Notes under the pieces: generated by a model
What the model was told of the DNA's origin: nothing
What the model saw: only the letters and a program-made list of their open reading frames with translations
The model's database searches: none
Part shown: one piece after another, positions 8,236 through 16,786 of the stretch
Layout of the letters: each line of letters opens with the position of its first letter
Numbering within the stretch: the first letter of the stretch is position 1
From: CAYZTY01 sp964444665
Lineage (GTDB): Bacteria > Planctomycetota > Phycisphaerae > Sedimentisphaerales > CAYZTY01
Reading direction: 5' to 3'
NCBI GenBank assembly: GCA_964444665.1
Contig: CAYUIE010000013.1
Coordinates: 39,914-103,913 of the forward strand
Length of the DNA: 64,000 nucleotides
Translations under genes and position numbers: made by a program

Positions 8236-10665
8236 TTAATTGAGCGGCTTATCTTGTTGGACAGGCTCGCGAACCTTAATTAATGGCAGTCCATCTTTAA
8301 ACAACTCCAGGTGATGTTGTATCTGTTTTGCCAGACTATCGTTACCAGTTTCCTGGGCTAAATTAAGAGCTTGTTCCGCTGTCTTGACCGCCTCTGCAAA
8401 TCTATCTGCCGCTGCGTAGGCAATTGCCAGAGTCGTTAATGTCACCGGTTGTTTGTAATCCGCAAGTTCACAGGCATGCCGGGCCAGACGGACTGCCTCC
8501 GTGGGGTCGCGAAATTCTTTATCTTCAACGGTTGCGAGAACCAGGGCCAGATTATTGTGCACATCCACTGAGTCGGGATTAAGCCTGACTGCCTGGCTCC
8601 AATGACTTATAGCCTGAGCAATTTTGCCCTGAGTATAAAGAATGCCGGCCAATTTGTTGTGTGCGTTTGGGTCGTTGGAATTTTCACGTAACACCTCGGT
8701 ATAGTGGGCAATTGTCTCCTGCTGTTTTTTTTGTTGTAAAGCGTTTCTGAGATTGCTGTGTATTTTGTTCATGTCGGGTCTAAGCCACAGAGCTTGTTCC
8801 CAGCATTGAATCGCCTCCTCAGTTTTTCCCTGCTGGTAATACGCTTTCCCAAGGTTGCCGAGCACTTCGGGCCAGTCCGGCCTTATCTGCAGCAACTCAG
8901 TCCATAGAGCAACAGCTTCGTCAAATTTTTTCTGCTTGTAAAGCATGTTGCCGAGGCCCAGCCTTGGCTCCAGTAAATCAGGCTTGATTTCAAGTGCCAG
9001 ATGATAGTGTTTGGCCGCATCACTGAACTTATTTTGTTGTGCAAATATATCACCTAAACAGATATGTGCCCGTGTCTTTTTCGGGTCTGCCTCAATCGCT
9101 TTGTAGTATTCGGTGACAGCCGGGTCTGTTTGCCCTTTATACTGATAAGCGTCTCCGTGAGTGGTGTGCCATCTGGCCCAGCTTGGATTATAAGGGATGC
9201 CATGTTTTGCCGCATGGATGTATAATGCAACCCAGATAGCCGACCAGCACAAACCACGCCTAAAATCCCTCTTTGTGAAAAACCATCCTATGCGATACAG
9301 GCCATACGCTCCGAACAGAAAAAGAAATGGTATAATTGGGACGCGGAACCGCGCAGTAATGAAAAAAGGCAGGAATGAAACAAAATATGTCCCAATGAAA
9401 AGAACAATCAGCAAAGATATTTCTAATGGTTTGCAAACCTTTGTATCACCCACTTCTTTTTCATTGCGTTGTTTTTTGAGATCGAATGCCAGTAACAACA
9501 GTCCCACAACAGCACCGGAAACCGGCAGGGCAAATCCCGGATTGTATCGAAGCGTTGCAGATAGTTCCTTGGCGCAAAAAATCTCCTTGTTGTTGGATAC
9601 TTCTGCCGGGCCCCAGAAAAGCAGAGCCTTTTTCAATAGCAGCTTAAAACTTCGCCCCCGGTTATTCCGGATATAACGATTCGCTTCTCCGATAAAATAG
9701 GAGGAAACTTCCGAGTGCTTTAATTTTCTGCCCAGGCGTCTCTCAACGCCGTGAACAATCTGCATGTAGTCAAAGCAATTCCAGTTATCTAGGCCGGTTA
9801 AGGCGGGCAAATTCGGAATTGTCGGCGTGATGCAGTCGGTCTGTTCATTGTTGCCTATATAAAGATTGATACCCGTGTTGGAGCTGATAGGCACAAAGTC
9901 ATTCGCCACAATATAATTTCTGATTGTTACCGGGGCGATAACCACCGCCGTACCCATAAGAAATCCTGCCGTCATTATCCCCAAAGACCTTCCGTCATTC
10001 CTTCGACGCTTCAACCACCAACCCCAGCCCAGAACAAATGGAACAAAGAGCAGAATATTCGGACGAATCACCGCGAAAAGTCCCAGAAGCACCCCTCCGC
10101 ATAAACAACGCGCGAGAGTAAACTTTTCCATCCAGGTCTCAAGAACAAGTATTAAACAAAGCCCCAGAAAGACAAGCAAAACGGGCGCAAGAAGTTCTCC
10201 CTCAAAAAATATAAAGACCCAGTAAGCAGACATAAATGCTGCGAACAGCAGACCGACTACCCTTCCGAATAACTTCCTGCCGAGAATATAGGCCAACACA
10301 CAGTTGGCCAATCCCAATCCCATTTGGAAGATTCTTGCGGCCAGAAAGCTCGAACCGGACAACAGATACATAAATGCAAGAAAGTAGGGATAGCCCGGCG
10401 GTCTGAAATAAGGTGTGCTGCGAATCTCCGGGGCACTCATACCTTCCTGTTGAGGCCAGTCGCCGCTTGCAAGCCCGCGCGCCCAATAATTGTGATAGCC
10501 TGCATCGACCAGCGGGGCCGTGAAATCCGGACTTTTAACAATCTCAGAAAGGTATGAACCTCTGAGAAATAAACCTATTAATATTATAGCTGCCAAGGCA
10601 AGCAGTTCACCTGTCCGCATCTTATTCTCTATTTTATGTTCAGATTCTTCTTTATGGTTGTCCAT
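8236..10665 (-). CDS. GT39-like membrane glycosyltransferase fused to TPR repeats (1)
   Basis: The 809-residue protein has about ten membrane segments (residues 17-485), then TPR repeats from about 497 to 790. The membrane part resembles the ArnT/PMT (GT39/GT83) superfamily. The first external loop carries an Asp in a PLVDAGYHNYWARGLA context, followed by YFRPPGYPYFLAF, and the second loop has FFEGELL. In the family such acidic residues contact the polyprenyl-phosphate sugar donor and acceptor. TPR units follow the W..A+.L.P pattern and end with the block NNLALVLATVEDKEFRDP and onward, shared with other genes of this cluster. It is probably an inner-membrane enzyme moving sugars from polyprenyl-phosphate carriers to an envelope acceptor, with the TPR part as a docking surface. 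Donor and acceptor are unknown. Confidence 0.75.
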   Translation of the reverse strand: MDNHKEESEHKIENKMRTGELLALAAIILIGLFLRGSYLSEIVKSPDFTAPLVDAGYHNYWARGLASGDWPQQEGMSAPEIRSTPYFRPPGYPYFLAFMYLLSGSSFLAARIFQMGLGLANCVLAYILGRKLFGRVVGLLFAAFMSAYWVFIFFEGELLAPVLLVFLGLCLILVLETWMEKFTLARCLCGGVLLGLFAVIRPNILLFVPFVLGWGWWLKRRRNDGRSLGIMTAGFLMGTAVVIAPVTIRNYIVANDFVPISSNTGINLYIGNNEQTDCITPTIPNLPALTGLDNWNCFDYMQIVHGVERRLGRKLKHSEVSSYFIGEANRYIRNNRGRSFKLLLKKALLFWGPAEVSNNKEIFCAKELSATLRYNPGFALPVSGAVVGLLLLAFDLKKQRNEKEVGDTKVCKPLEISLLIVLFIGTYFVSFLPFFITARFRVPIIPFLFLFGAYGLYRIGWFFTKRDFRRGLCWSAIWVALYIHAAKHGIPYNPSWARWHTTHGDAYQYKGQTDPAVTEYYKAIEADPKKTRAHICLGDIFAQQNKFSDAAKHYHLALEIKPDLLEPRLGLGNMLYKQKKFDEAVALWTELLQIRPDWPEVLGNLGKAYYQQGKTEEAIQCWEQALWLRPDMNKIHSNLRNALQQKKQQETIAHYTEVLRENSNDPNAHNKLAGILYTQGKIAQAISHWSQAVRLNPDSVDVHNNLALVLATVEDKEFRDPTEAVRLARHACELADYKQPVTLTTLAIAYAAADRFAEAVKTAEQALNLAQETGNDSLAKQIQHHLELFKDGLPLIKVREPVQQDKPLN

Positions 10666-10764
10666 ATCTCTGCTTCCTACATAACATTGAGTTAATTTTC
10701 TTTTACATATCCAGGCGAACGCAGCTGCTCAATCTTATGTTCCGATAGCATAGGAGCCTTTGTC

Positions 10765-12198
10765 TCATTCCAGATAGCCAAGAGATTTAAGCTTTCGAAT
10801 AGTATCTTGTTTCTGAGATGACTCGAACCGGCTTGGCAAGGGCGCTGCCGAGTTTGCCCACGTCTCAAGTTTCCGTTTAAGTTCATCAGCCTTTCCGGCA
10901 AGCTCGTTGCTTACGGCCGGCAAAAGATTATTACGCTCATAGGGGTCATTGGAAAGGTCGTAAAACTCTTCGCTTAAAGCATACGGTGTCTGAATATATT
11001 TCAACTTGTCGTCGTACACACATCGAGCTTTGTGGATATTATACCAGCGCGGGTCTGTTTCCACCGTTTCCCACGGTTTACTTGCCTGGCCGAAGCGTAT
11101 TCGCGGCTGGAATGATATTTCGCGCCCCGTCAATTCAATTGCTTCGCCGTCAATATCGTCAGGAATCGAAAGACCAAGGTACTTCAGTAGAGTGGGCATC
11201 AAGTCTATGCTTGCAACCAGTTGCTTAACTTTTGTTCCAGCTTTGTTCATCCGTGGAAGACGGATCATACATACGGCGCTCATAGTCGTTTCATAAACCG
11301 TCAGACCGTGATTCCAATGTTGCGGGTGTTCTCGAAAGTTTTCTCCATGGTCACTGGTAACGATTACTATCGCATCGTCAAGAATTCGATGTTTCTTCAA
11401 ATAATCCAATAGTCGACCAATCTGTTCGTCCATGTATGAAATTTCGCCGGCATAGTTCAATGCCTTTTCGCGGTCAACAGAGCTGTTGTTTGTACCCTGC
11501 ATTTGCGTAAACCACTGTCGGGCCGCCTGATTGTTCTTGTACATTTTGTTATAAGGACTCGGTGAGACATATGGCCAGTGCGGGTCAAAGTAGTGTACGA
11601 AGAGAAATAAATTAAGTGCTGGGCCCTTTTTTTCAAGCAGCTTAATAGCTGAGTCTGTTACAGACTGGGCCGGGCGTTCATTTATATAAATTCCACGGTC
11701 TGCCACGAGCCTACTGAATTTTTCATCGTAGTAGTCAAAGCCCTGGGAAAAGTTAAAACGGCTTTCAAGCGTAAATGAGCCGGCTATACCAATCGTCCGA
11801 AATCCTGTATGTTTAAGAATCTCAGTTACCACTACGTTTTTCCGATTTACCATAAATCCATTCCGTGGTGTCCCGTGAGTGTGAGGGTATTTGCCGGTAA
11901 ACAGGGAAGTATGTGAGGCCAGTGTGGTAGGAACCACGGTCATATAGTTGGTGAAAAGGATTGACTCAGAAGCCAGTTCGTCCAGCTTTGGTGTCCGAAT
12001 CCAGCTGTTGCCGTAACAACCGAGGTGGTCGCGGCGAGCGGTATCGAGCGAAATTATTATTACGTGCCGGACAGCATGTGGGCCGTATTGGCCTGATTTA
12101 TCTTTTCCGCAGCCTCCCGGCAGAACAGCGTATGCAACTCCGGCGCCTACGAGACCCAAAAAGCTGCGCCGACTCATATTTTTCATGGCAGTCTTCAT
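10765..12198 (-). CDS. Tat-exported sulfatase/phosphotransferase-fold protein (1)
   Basis: The 477-residue protein has a twin-arginine signal (SRRSFLGLVGAGVAYAVLPGGCG), which also has a lipobox-like Gly-Gly-Cys. The alkaline-phosphatase-superfamily sulfatase fold (PF00884 type) follows: metal ligands in IIISLDTARRDHLGCYG and in VTSDHGENF, and the C-terminal SLGYLE tail common in this group. At the nucleophile position it has PTTLASHTSLFTG, so Thr replaces the Cys/Ser of the CxPxR formylglycine signature and no Arg follows. This fits phosphotransferase relatives better than an active sulfatase. ATG 12198 is taken as the start; a TTG one codon earlier is also in frame. The gene lies between two GT39-TPR genes on the same strand. 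Confidence 0.75.
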   Translation of the reverse strand: MKTAMKNMSRRSFLGLVGAGVAYAVLPGGCGKDKSGQYGPHAVRHVIIISLDTARRDHLGCYGNSWIRTPKLDELASESILFTNYMTVVPTTLASHTSLFTGKYPHTHGTPRNGFMVNRKNVVVTEILKHTGFRTIGIAGSFTLESRFNFSQGFDYYDEKFSRLVADRGIYINERPAQSVTDSAIKLLEKKGPALNLFLFVHYFDPHWPYVSPSPYNKMYKNNQAARQWFTQMQGTNNSSVDREKALNYAGEISYMDEQIGRLLDYLKKHRILDDAIVIVTSDHGENFREHPQHWNHGLTVYETTMSAVCMIRLPRMNKAGTKVKQLVASIDLMPTLLKYLGLSIPDDIDGEAIELTGREISFQPRIRFGQASKPWETVETDPRWYNIHKARCVYDDKLKYIQTPYALSEEFYDLSNDPYERNNLLPAVSNELAGKADELKRKLETWANSAAPLPSRFESSQKQDTIRKLKSLGYLE

Positions 12199-12234
12199 CA
12201 ATAACTGATTAAAGATAACCCTTAATGTTACCCG

Positions 12235-14409
12235 TTAATGCCAAGGTTGGTCAAGTTTATAAAGCTCCAGGTGCTTTTCAATATCAGCTGCAAGTTTTTC
12301 CTGTCCGGAGGCCACAGCCAATTCTTTGGCTTTTTCAGCGGTTTCCACGGCGTCGGCAAATCTTCCCGCAGAAGCATAGGCAGCGGCCAAGGTGTCCAAC
12401 ATCTTTGGCTGATTGTGGTCAGTTAGCTCACAGGCCCGTTCGGCCAGCCGGACGGCTTCAGTTGGATTGCGAAACTTTTCATCTTCAGCAGTGGCTAAGA
12501 GCCAGGCCAGATTGTTGTGCGGCTCGGACCAATCGGGCTTTAGCCTTATTGCTTCGGTCAAGTATCTAATAGCCTCGTTAATATTACCAAGTTTATAAGA
12601 TGCCAATCCCAAGTAATTATGCGCATCGGCGTGGTAGGAGTTGATTTGAATGACCTTAATCCAGTGATTAATTGCCTCGTTGGTTTTGCCTTGTTTATAA
12701 AGTATAATTCCAAGATTAAATCTCGCAGTCAATAAATCCGGTTTAATCTGTAAAGCTCTGTGATAGTATCCAGCAGCTTCACTGAGATTACCTTTTCGCA
12801 TGAGTGCCCCTGCAAGGTAGTGATGTGCCCAGGACGAAGTAGGAACAACGTGAACTGCTTTTTGATATTCTTTTATAGCAGGGTCAATTTGCCCTTTTGC
12901 TAAATATGCGCCGGCCGTGTAATAATGCCATCTCGCCGGGTTTACGCTGTAAGATACAAGTTGTCTGGTTGCAAGCGTATACAGAACAATCCACACTACT
13001 GCCCAACAGGCGGCTCTGCGAAAATTCTTGCTAAGGATATACCGGCCTATTTCATATACGCCATATGCTCCAAAAAGAAGAAGAAATGGTATAATTGGGA
13101 CTCGGTATCGCGCAGTAATGATAAATGGTAAAAAGGAAATAAAATAGGTCCCGATGAAAAGAGCTATCAGCAAGGACATTTCAAATTGTTTTTGGACTTC
13201 TATAGGGGACGGTTTTTTTCTTGTACGCCATATCTTAAGATTATATATCAACTGAAGCAATCCAACAAATGCAGACGAGATAACCAACGGAAATCCCGGA
13301 ATATATCGAAGTGTTACAGACTGCTGCTTCTCATAGAGGAGTTCCTTGTTGTTGGATATCTCTGTAGGGCCCCAGAAAAGCAGGGCTTTCTTCACCGTGA
13401 GTCCTAATGCCTTCATCGGATGTTCATAAATGAAACGAATCGCTTTTTTTGCAAAATATGAAGAAACCTCAGAGTGTTTCATCGGTCTGCCCACAGTTCT
13501 TGAAACGCCACGAACAATCTGCGGGTATTCAAAGCAACCCCATTTGTCCATACCTGCCAATTGCTGGAGTTCCGGAATCCTCGGATTCACGCAGTCACTT
13601 TCTTCATTGTTGCCAATATAGAAAGTGACTCCGGCATTAGAGCAAACCAGTGCAAAGTCATCGGCTACGAGATAATTCCGCAAAGTTACCGGAGCAATAA
13701 TTACGGCTGTACTTACAAGAAATCCTATAGCAACCGTGCGAAAACGCCTTCTATCATTTCTTCTACGAGCTAACCACCAGGCCCAGAGCAAAACTACAGG
13801 CACAAAGAGCAGAATATTTGGCCGAAGCAGTGCAAATAATCCGCAAAGTAAGCCAGCGGCAACACCGTGCAGGTATGTAAACTTTACAGTCCACAGGCAA
13901 AAAATATTCATAAGGCAAAGAGTACAGAAGATAATGAGAACCGGCCCAAGCAACTCACCTTCAAAAAAAATGAAAATCCAGTAAACAGACATAAAGCCCG
14001 CCAAGATTAAGCCCACGGCACGCCCGAACAAAGACCTGCCGAGAATATAGGCCAGCACACAGTTTACTAGTCCTATCAACATCTGGACGATCCTTACAGC
14101 CAGAAAACTCGAACCGGATAACAGATACGCCAAGGCCAAAAAGTAAGGATAGCCTGGAGGCCTTAAATAGGGGATACTGCGAATCTCCGGGTCGCACCTA
14201 TTGCCAGGGACAGACCAATCACCGGTGGCTAATCCTCGTGCCCAATAGTCATGGTAAGCTGCATCGACCATCGGAACAGTGAAATTCGGGCTTTTAACAA
14301 TCTCCAAAAGGTATAAGCCTCTGAGAGATAGACCTATCAGTAGTATAGCTGCCAGGATGAAAAATTCTGTACTACGCAGATATTTTTTTTGTTTCTTTTG
14401 GTTATCCAT
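12235..14409 (-). CDS. GT39-like membrane glycosyltransferase fused to TPR repeats (2)
   Basis: The 724-residue paralogue of the 8236-10665 product has the same layout: a multi-spanning GT39-like half with PMVDAAYHDYWARGLATG, YLRPPGYPYFLAL and FFEGELLGP, then TPR repeats from about residue 492. The open frame extends upstream to 14619 but that part is antiparallel overlap with the tail of the next gene. ATG at 14409 gives an N-terminus (MDNQKKQKKYLRSTEFF) alignable with the first copy (MDNHKEESEHK) and lies four bases after the upstream stop, so translation is probably coupled. Its last 158 coding bases are nearly identical to those of the upstream gene. Confidence 0.75.
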   Translation of the reverse strand: MDNQKKQKKYLRSTEFFILAAILLIGLSLRGLYLLEIVKSPNFTVPMVDAAYHDYWARGLATGDWSVPGNRCDPEIRSIPYLRPPGYPYFLALAYLLSGSSFLAVRIVQMLIGLVNCVLAYILGRSLFGRAVGLILAGFMSVYWIFIFFEGELLGPVLIIFCTLCLMNIFCLWTVKFTYLHGVAAGLLCGLFALLRPNILLFVPVVLLWAWWLARRRNDRRRFRTVAIGFLVSTAVIIAPVTLRNYLVADDFALVCSNAGVTFYIGNNEESDCVNPRIPELQQLAGMDKWGCFEYPQIVRGVSRTVGRPMKHSEVSSYFAKKAIRFIYEHPMKALGLTVKKALLFWGPTEISNNKELLYEKQQSVTLRYIPGFPLVISSAFVGLLQLIYNLKIWRTRKKPSPIEVQKQFEMSLLIALFIGTYFISFLPFIITARYRVPIIPFLLLFGAYGVYEIGRYILSKNFRRAACWAVVWIVLYTLATRQLVSYSVNPARWHYYTAGAYLAKGQIDPAIKEYQKAVHVVPTSSWAHHYLAGALMRKGNLSEAAGYYHRALQIKPDLLTARFNLGIILYKQGKTNEAINHWIKVIQINSYHADAHNYLGLASYKLGNINEAIRYLTEAIRLKPDWSEPHNNLAWLLATAEDEKFRNPTEAVRLAERACELTDHNQPKMLDTLAAAYASAGRFADAVETAEKAKELAVASGQEKLAADIEKHLELYKLDQPWH
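12261..12418. repeat. Near-identical 158-base block, copy in GT39-TPR gene 2
   Basis: This block matches 14449-14606 with about four differences, and 118 bases (12301-12418 versus 14489-14606) are identical, although the flanking parts of the same two genes are clearly diverged. It encodes the last TPR-like helices (LDTLAAAYASAGRFADAVET region). Gene conversion or recent partial duplication is the simplest explanation. Confidence 0.8.
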
Positions 14410-14413
14410 ATAT

Positions 14414-16633
14414 CTATTCGCTTTTCCGATAAGGGCAACCACGCTTGTAAAGCTCCATGTGCTTTTCGATATCAGCTGCAAGTGTTTTCTGTCCGGAGGC
14501 CACAGCCAATTCTTTGGCTTTTTCAGCGGTTTCCACGGCGTCGGCAAATCTTCCCGCAGAAGCATAGGCAGCGGCCAAGGTGTCCAACATCTTTGGCTGA
14601 TTGTGGTTGGTGAGCTCACAGGCCCGCTTAGCTAACCGGACCGCTTCGGCTGGGTCGCGAAGTTCCTCTTTTTCACCTGTTGCCAGGACCCAGGCCAGGT
14701 TATTAAGAGCTTCCGGCCAGTCGGGCTTTAGTCTTACTGCATTAGTCCAATGCCTGATAGCATCCTTTATCCGGCCTTGCCGGAAGAACAATGTACCCAA
14801 ATCATAATGGGCGCTGGGATTTTCAGGATTGAGTCGTAACATCTCGATATATTCTGCTATCGACACCTCAAGTTCCTTCTGCCGGATTATCTTATCTATT
14901 TTGGCGTGCAATTGTGTCCAGTCTGGCCTGAGGCGCAACGCTTCTTTCCAGTGCTTCAGAGCTTTCTCAATCTCGCCTTGTTGATAATATCCGACAGCGA
15001 GATTGTTGTGCGCTATGGCGTAGGTTGGTTTCAACGCCACGGCTTTTTCATTGTGGAGTATAGCTTCTTCCACATGCCCCCGTAACATCAAAACCTCTGC
15101 CAGACAGCCATGGGACTCTGCGTGGTTGGAATTTACATTCAGTGCTTTGGAATATAGGTTGATGGCTTCGTCAATTCTATCCCACTCAAGCAGAGAGCAA
15201 CCCACGCCATAATATAATTCTCCTTCGTAGTTGACCTTTTCCTCCGGAAAAGGACCGGGCAAACTCATGAGTAAAACTATTCCAAGCCCGCATATTCCTG
15301 TAACGGCTAAGGGCCTCCATAAATGCATGCGAATGAGTCTTATAAGCGTGTTGACCCCGGTTGCTGCAAGGATACTCAGTATGGGAATTATCGGCACGCA
15401 ATATCGTGCTGAGACAAAAACCAGGATAATTGATAATGAGTACAGTAGCAAAAATAGATAAACCGGAACAGGAAGCCGACTCCGTTGACAGACTAAACCC
15501 AGAAGTGCCATCGGCAGAAGAACACCAAAGGGAAAACCGAATCCGTGCACCTGCCACGTGAGCAGCCTAAGAAGGTATGACCATTTCCTGAACACGTAAA
15601 TATCAACATTTCGCGGAATTTCTCGAGAGTTTATGAATTGGATGGTTTTGTAGCCCAGGAGTTTTATGAATTCGACCGGCTGATTCAAGACGAAATCCGC
15701 GAATCTTTGCTTAAAAAAAGCCTCTTCAGCCTGTGCGTCGCTTGTAATACCGTATTGTCCCGGGAGATTAACTATCTGCTTCCAGTCAGAGCCTGGTCGA
15801 ATAGTCACAGTCTGGGCGTAGTCTGGATTGTTGCCAATATATAAGTTGATGCCGCCGGAAGACGGTAATATACTAAAGCGCCCCGTGACGGAAAAACTTT
15901 TCAATGCTACTGGAACAGCAATCAGTAAAAAGCCTGCCAGGATGTAAAACAGCCCTTTTGTCGGGATACTCGGTTGTGTTGACCTCTTGAAAAAAATAAT
16001 TGCCAGCCACAAACATCCTGCAAAGAAAAATAAACCAAAAGTGGGTCGCGTAATGGTGCTCAAAGCACCACATACTCCTAATAAAAAACAGGACAGAAAG
16101 GTTTGCTTTGAAGCGGCATTTAAGAAAAGCAGGACCAGCAAAACGGACCAGAAAGCAGCCCATCCGGCGGCGATGAGTTCGGTCTCAAAAAAAAACAATG
16201 GTCCATAAACTGCCGTGATTAGGCCCGCCAGAAGACCTGTTCGCAAGTCGAGAATCTTTTTCCCAAGGTAAAATGTTAAAAGGCACGTGAGACTACCCAG
16301 GAGGGCCTGGATAATCTTCGCGCAGAGAATCGACGAACCACTCAAACGGTAAATCCAGGACAAAAAGAATGGATAGAAAAAAGGCTGCCAAAAAAAGCCG
16401 CTGCCCATCCCTTTTCCACTTGCAAAGTCACGTGCTAAGGTGTCGTAAGCAAACGAGTCCACAATCGGAATTCTAAATGTCGGGTTAGAAGAGCTTTCAT
16501 AGAGGTACCCAAACCGCACTAAAAGCGCCAGACCGAAAATTCCTCCGCTTATAAGCACACTTTTTTTGTAAAACCACCTGTCTGCCCGTTGTATGTTAGT
16601 GTTTTCTGTTTTTATGTCTTGATTTCGAGCCAT
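14414..16633 (-). CDS. GT39-like membrane glycosyltransferase fused to TPR repeats (3)
   Basis: The 739-residue protein is the third and most diverged membrane glycosyltransferase-TPR fusion. The GT39-like part (residues about 28-460) has IPIVDSFAYDTLARDFASG in the first external loop and FFETELIAAGW in the second, preserving the acidic residues seen in its paralogues. TPR units cover about 470-735 and end with the shared block NNLAWVLATGEKEELRDP and onward. The start at ATG 16633 is followed by a hydrophilic leader and the first helix. There is only a four-base gap to the next gene downstream, so these two are one transcription unit. Confidence 0.75.
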   Translation of the reverse strand: MARNQDIKTENTNIQRADRWFYKKSVLISGGIFGLALLVRFGYLYESSSNPTFRIPIVDSFAYDTLARDFASGKGMGSGFFWQPFFYPFFLSWIYRLSGSSILCAKIIQALLGSLTCLLTFYLGKKILDLRTGLLAGLITAVYGPLFFFETELIAAGWAAFWSVLLVLLFLNAASKQTFLSCFLLGVCGALSTITRPTFGLFFFAGCLWLAIIFFKRSTQPSIPTKGLFYILAGFLLIAVPVALKSFSVTGRFSILPSSGGINLYIGNNPDYAQTVTIRPGSDWKQIVNLPGQYGITSDAQAEEAFFKQRFADFVLNQPVEFIKLLGYKTIQFINSREIPRNVDIYVFRKWSYLLRLLTWQVHGFGFPFGVLLPMALLGLVCQRSRLPVPVYLFLLLYSLSIILVFVSARYCVPIIPILSILAATGVNTLIRLIRMHLWRPLAVTGICGLGIVLLMSLPGPFPEEKVNYEGELYYGVGCSLLEWDRIDEAINLYSKALNVNSNHAESHGCLAEVLMLRGHVEEAILHNEKAVALKPTYAIAHNNLAVGYYQQGEIEKALKHWKEALRLRPDWTQLHAKIDKIIRQKELEVSIAEYIEMLRLNPENPSAHYDLGTLFFRQGRIKDAIRHWTNAVRLKPDWPEALNNLAWVLATGEKEELRDPAEAVRLAKRACELTNHNQPKMLDTLAAAYASAGRFADAVETAEKAKELAVASGQKTLAADIEKHMELYKRGCPYRKSE
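14449..14606. repeat. Near-identical 158-base block, copy in GT39-TPR gene 3
   Basis: This is the partner of the block at 12261-12418, at the 3' end of the 14414-16633 gene. See that entry for the comparison. Confidence 0.8.
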
Positions 16634-16786
16634 GAGATTTAGGTGGTCTTAATGATATTCATCCGGAGTAACTACTCCTTTGCGTTTTTGGTGATGTAGT
16701 CACAGTTTTCAGGGCCGGTATCGGCACAAGGTGTTTGATTCTTACAACAATCAGAGTGTCGTCATGCTAATAACAAACTTCACCCG

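Noticed and set aside
14410..14619. Longer N-terminus for GT39-TPR gene 2
   Set aside because: This stretch is the 3' end of the upstream gene read in another frame; the ATG at 14409 aligns with the paralogue start.
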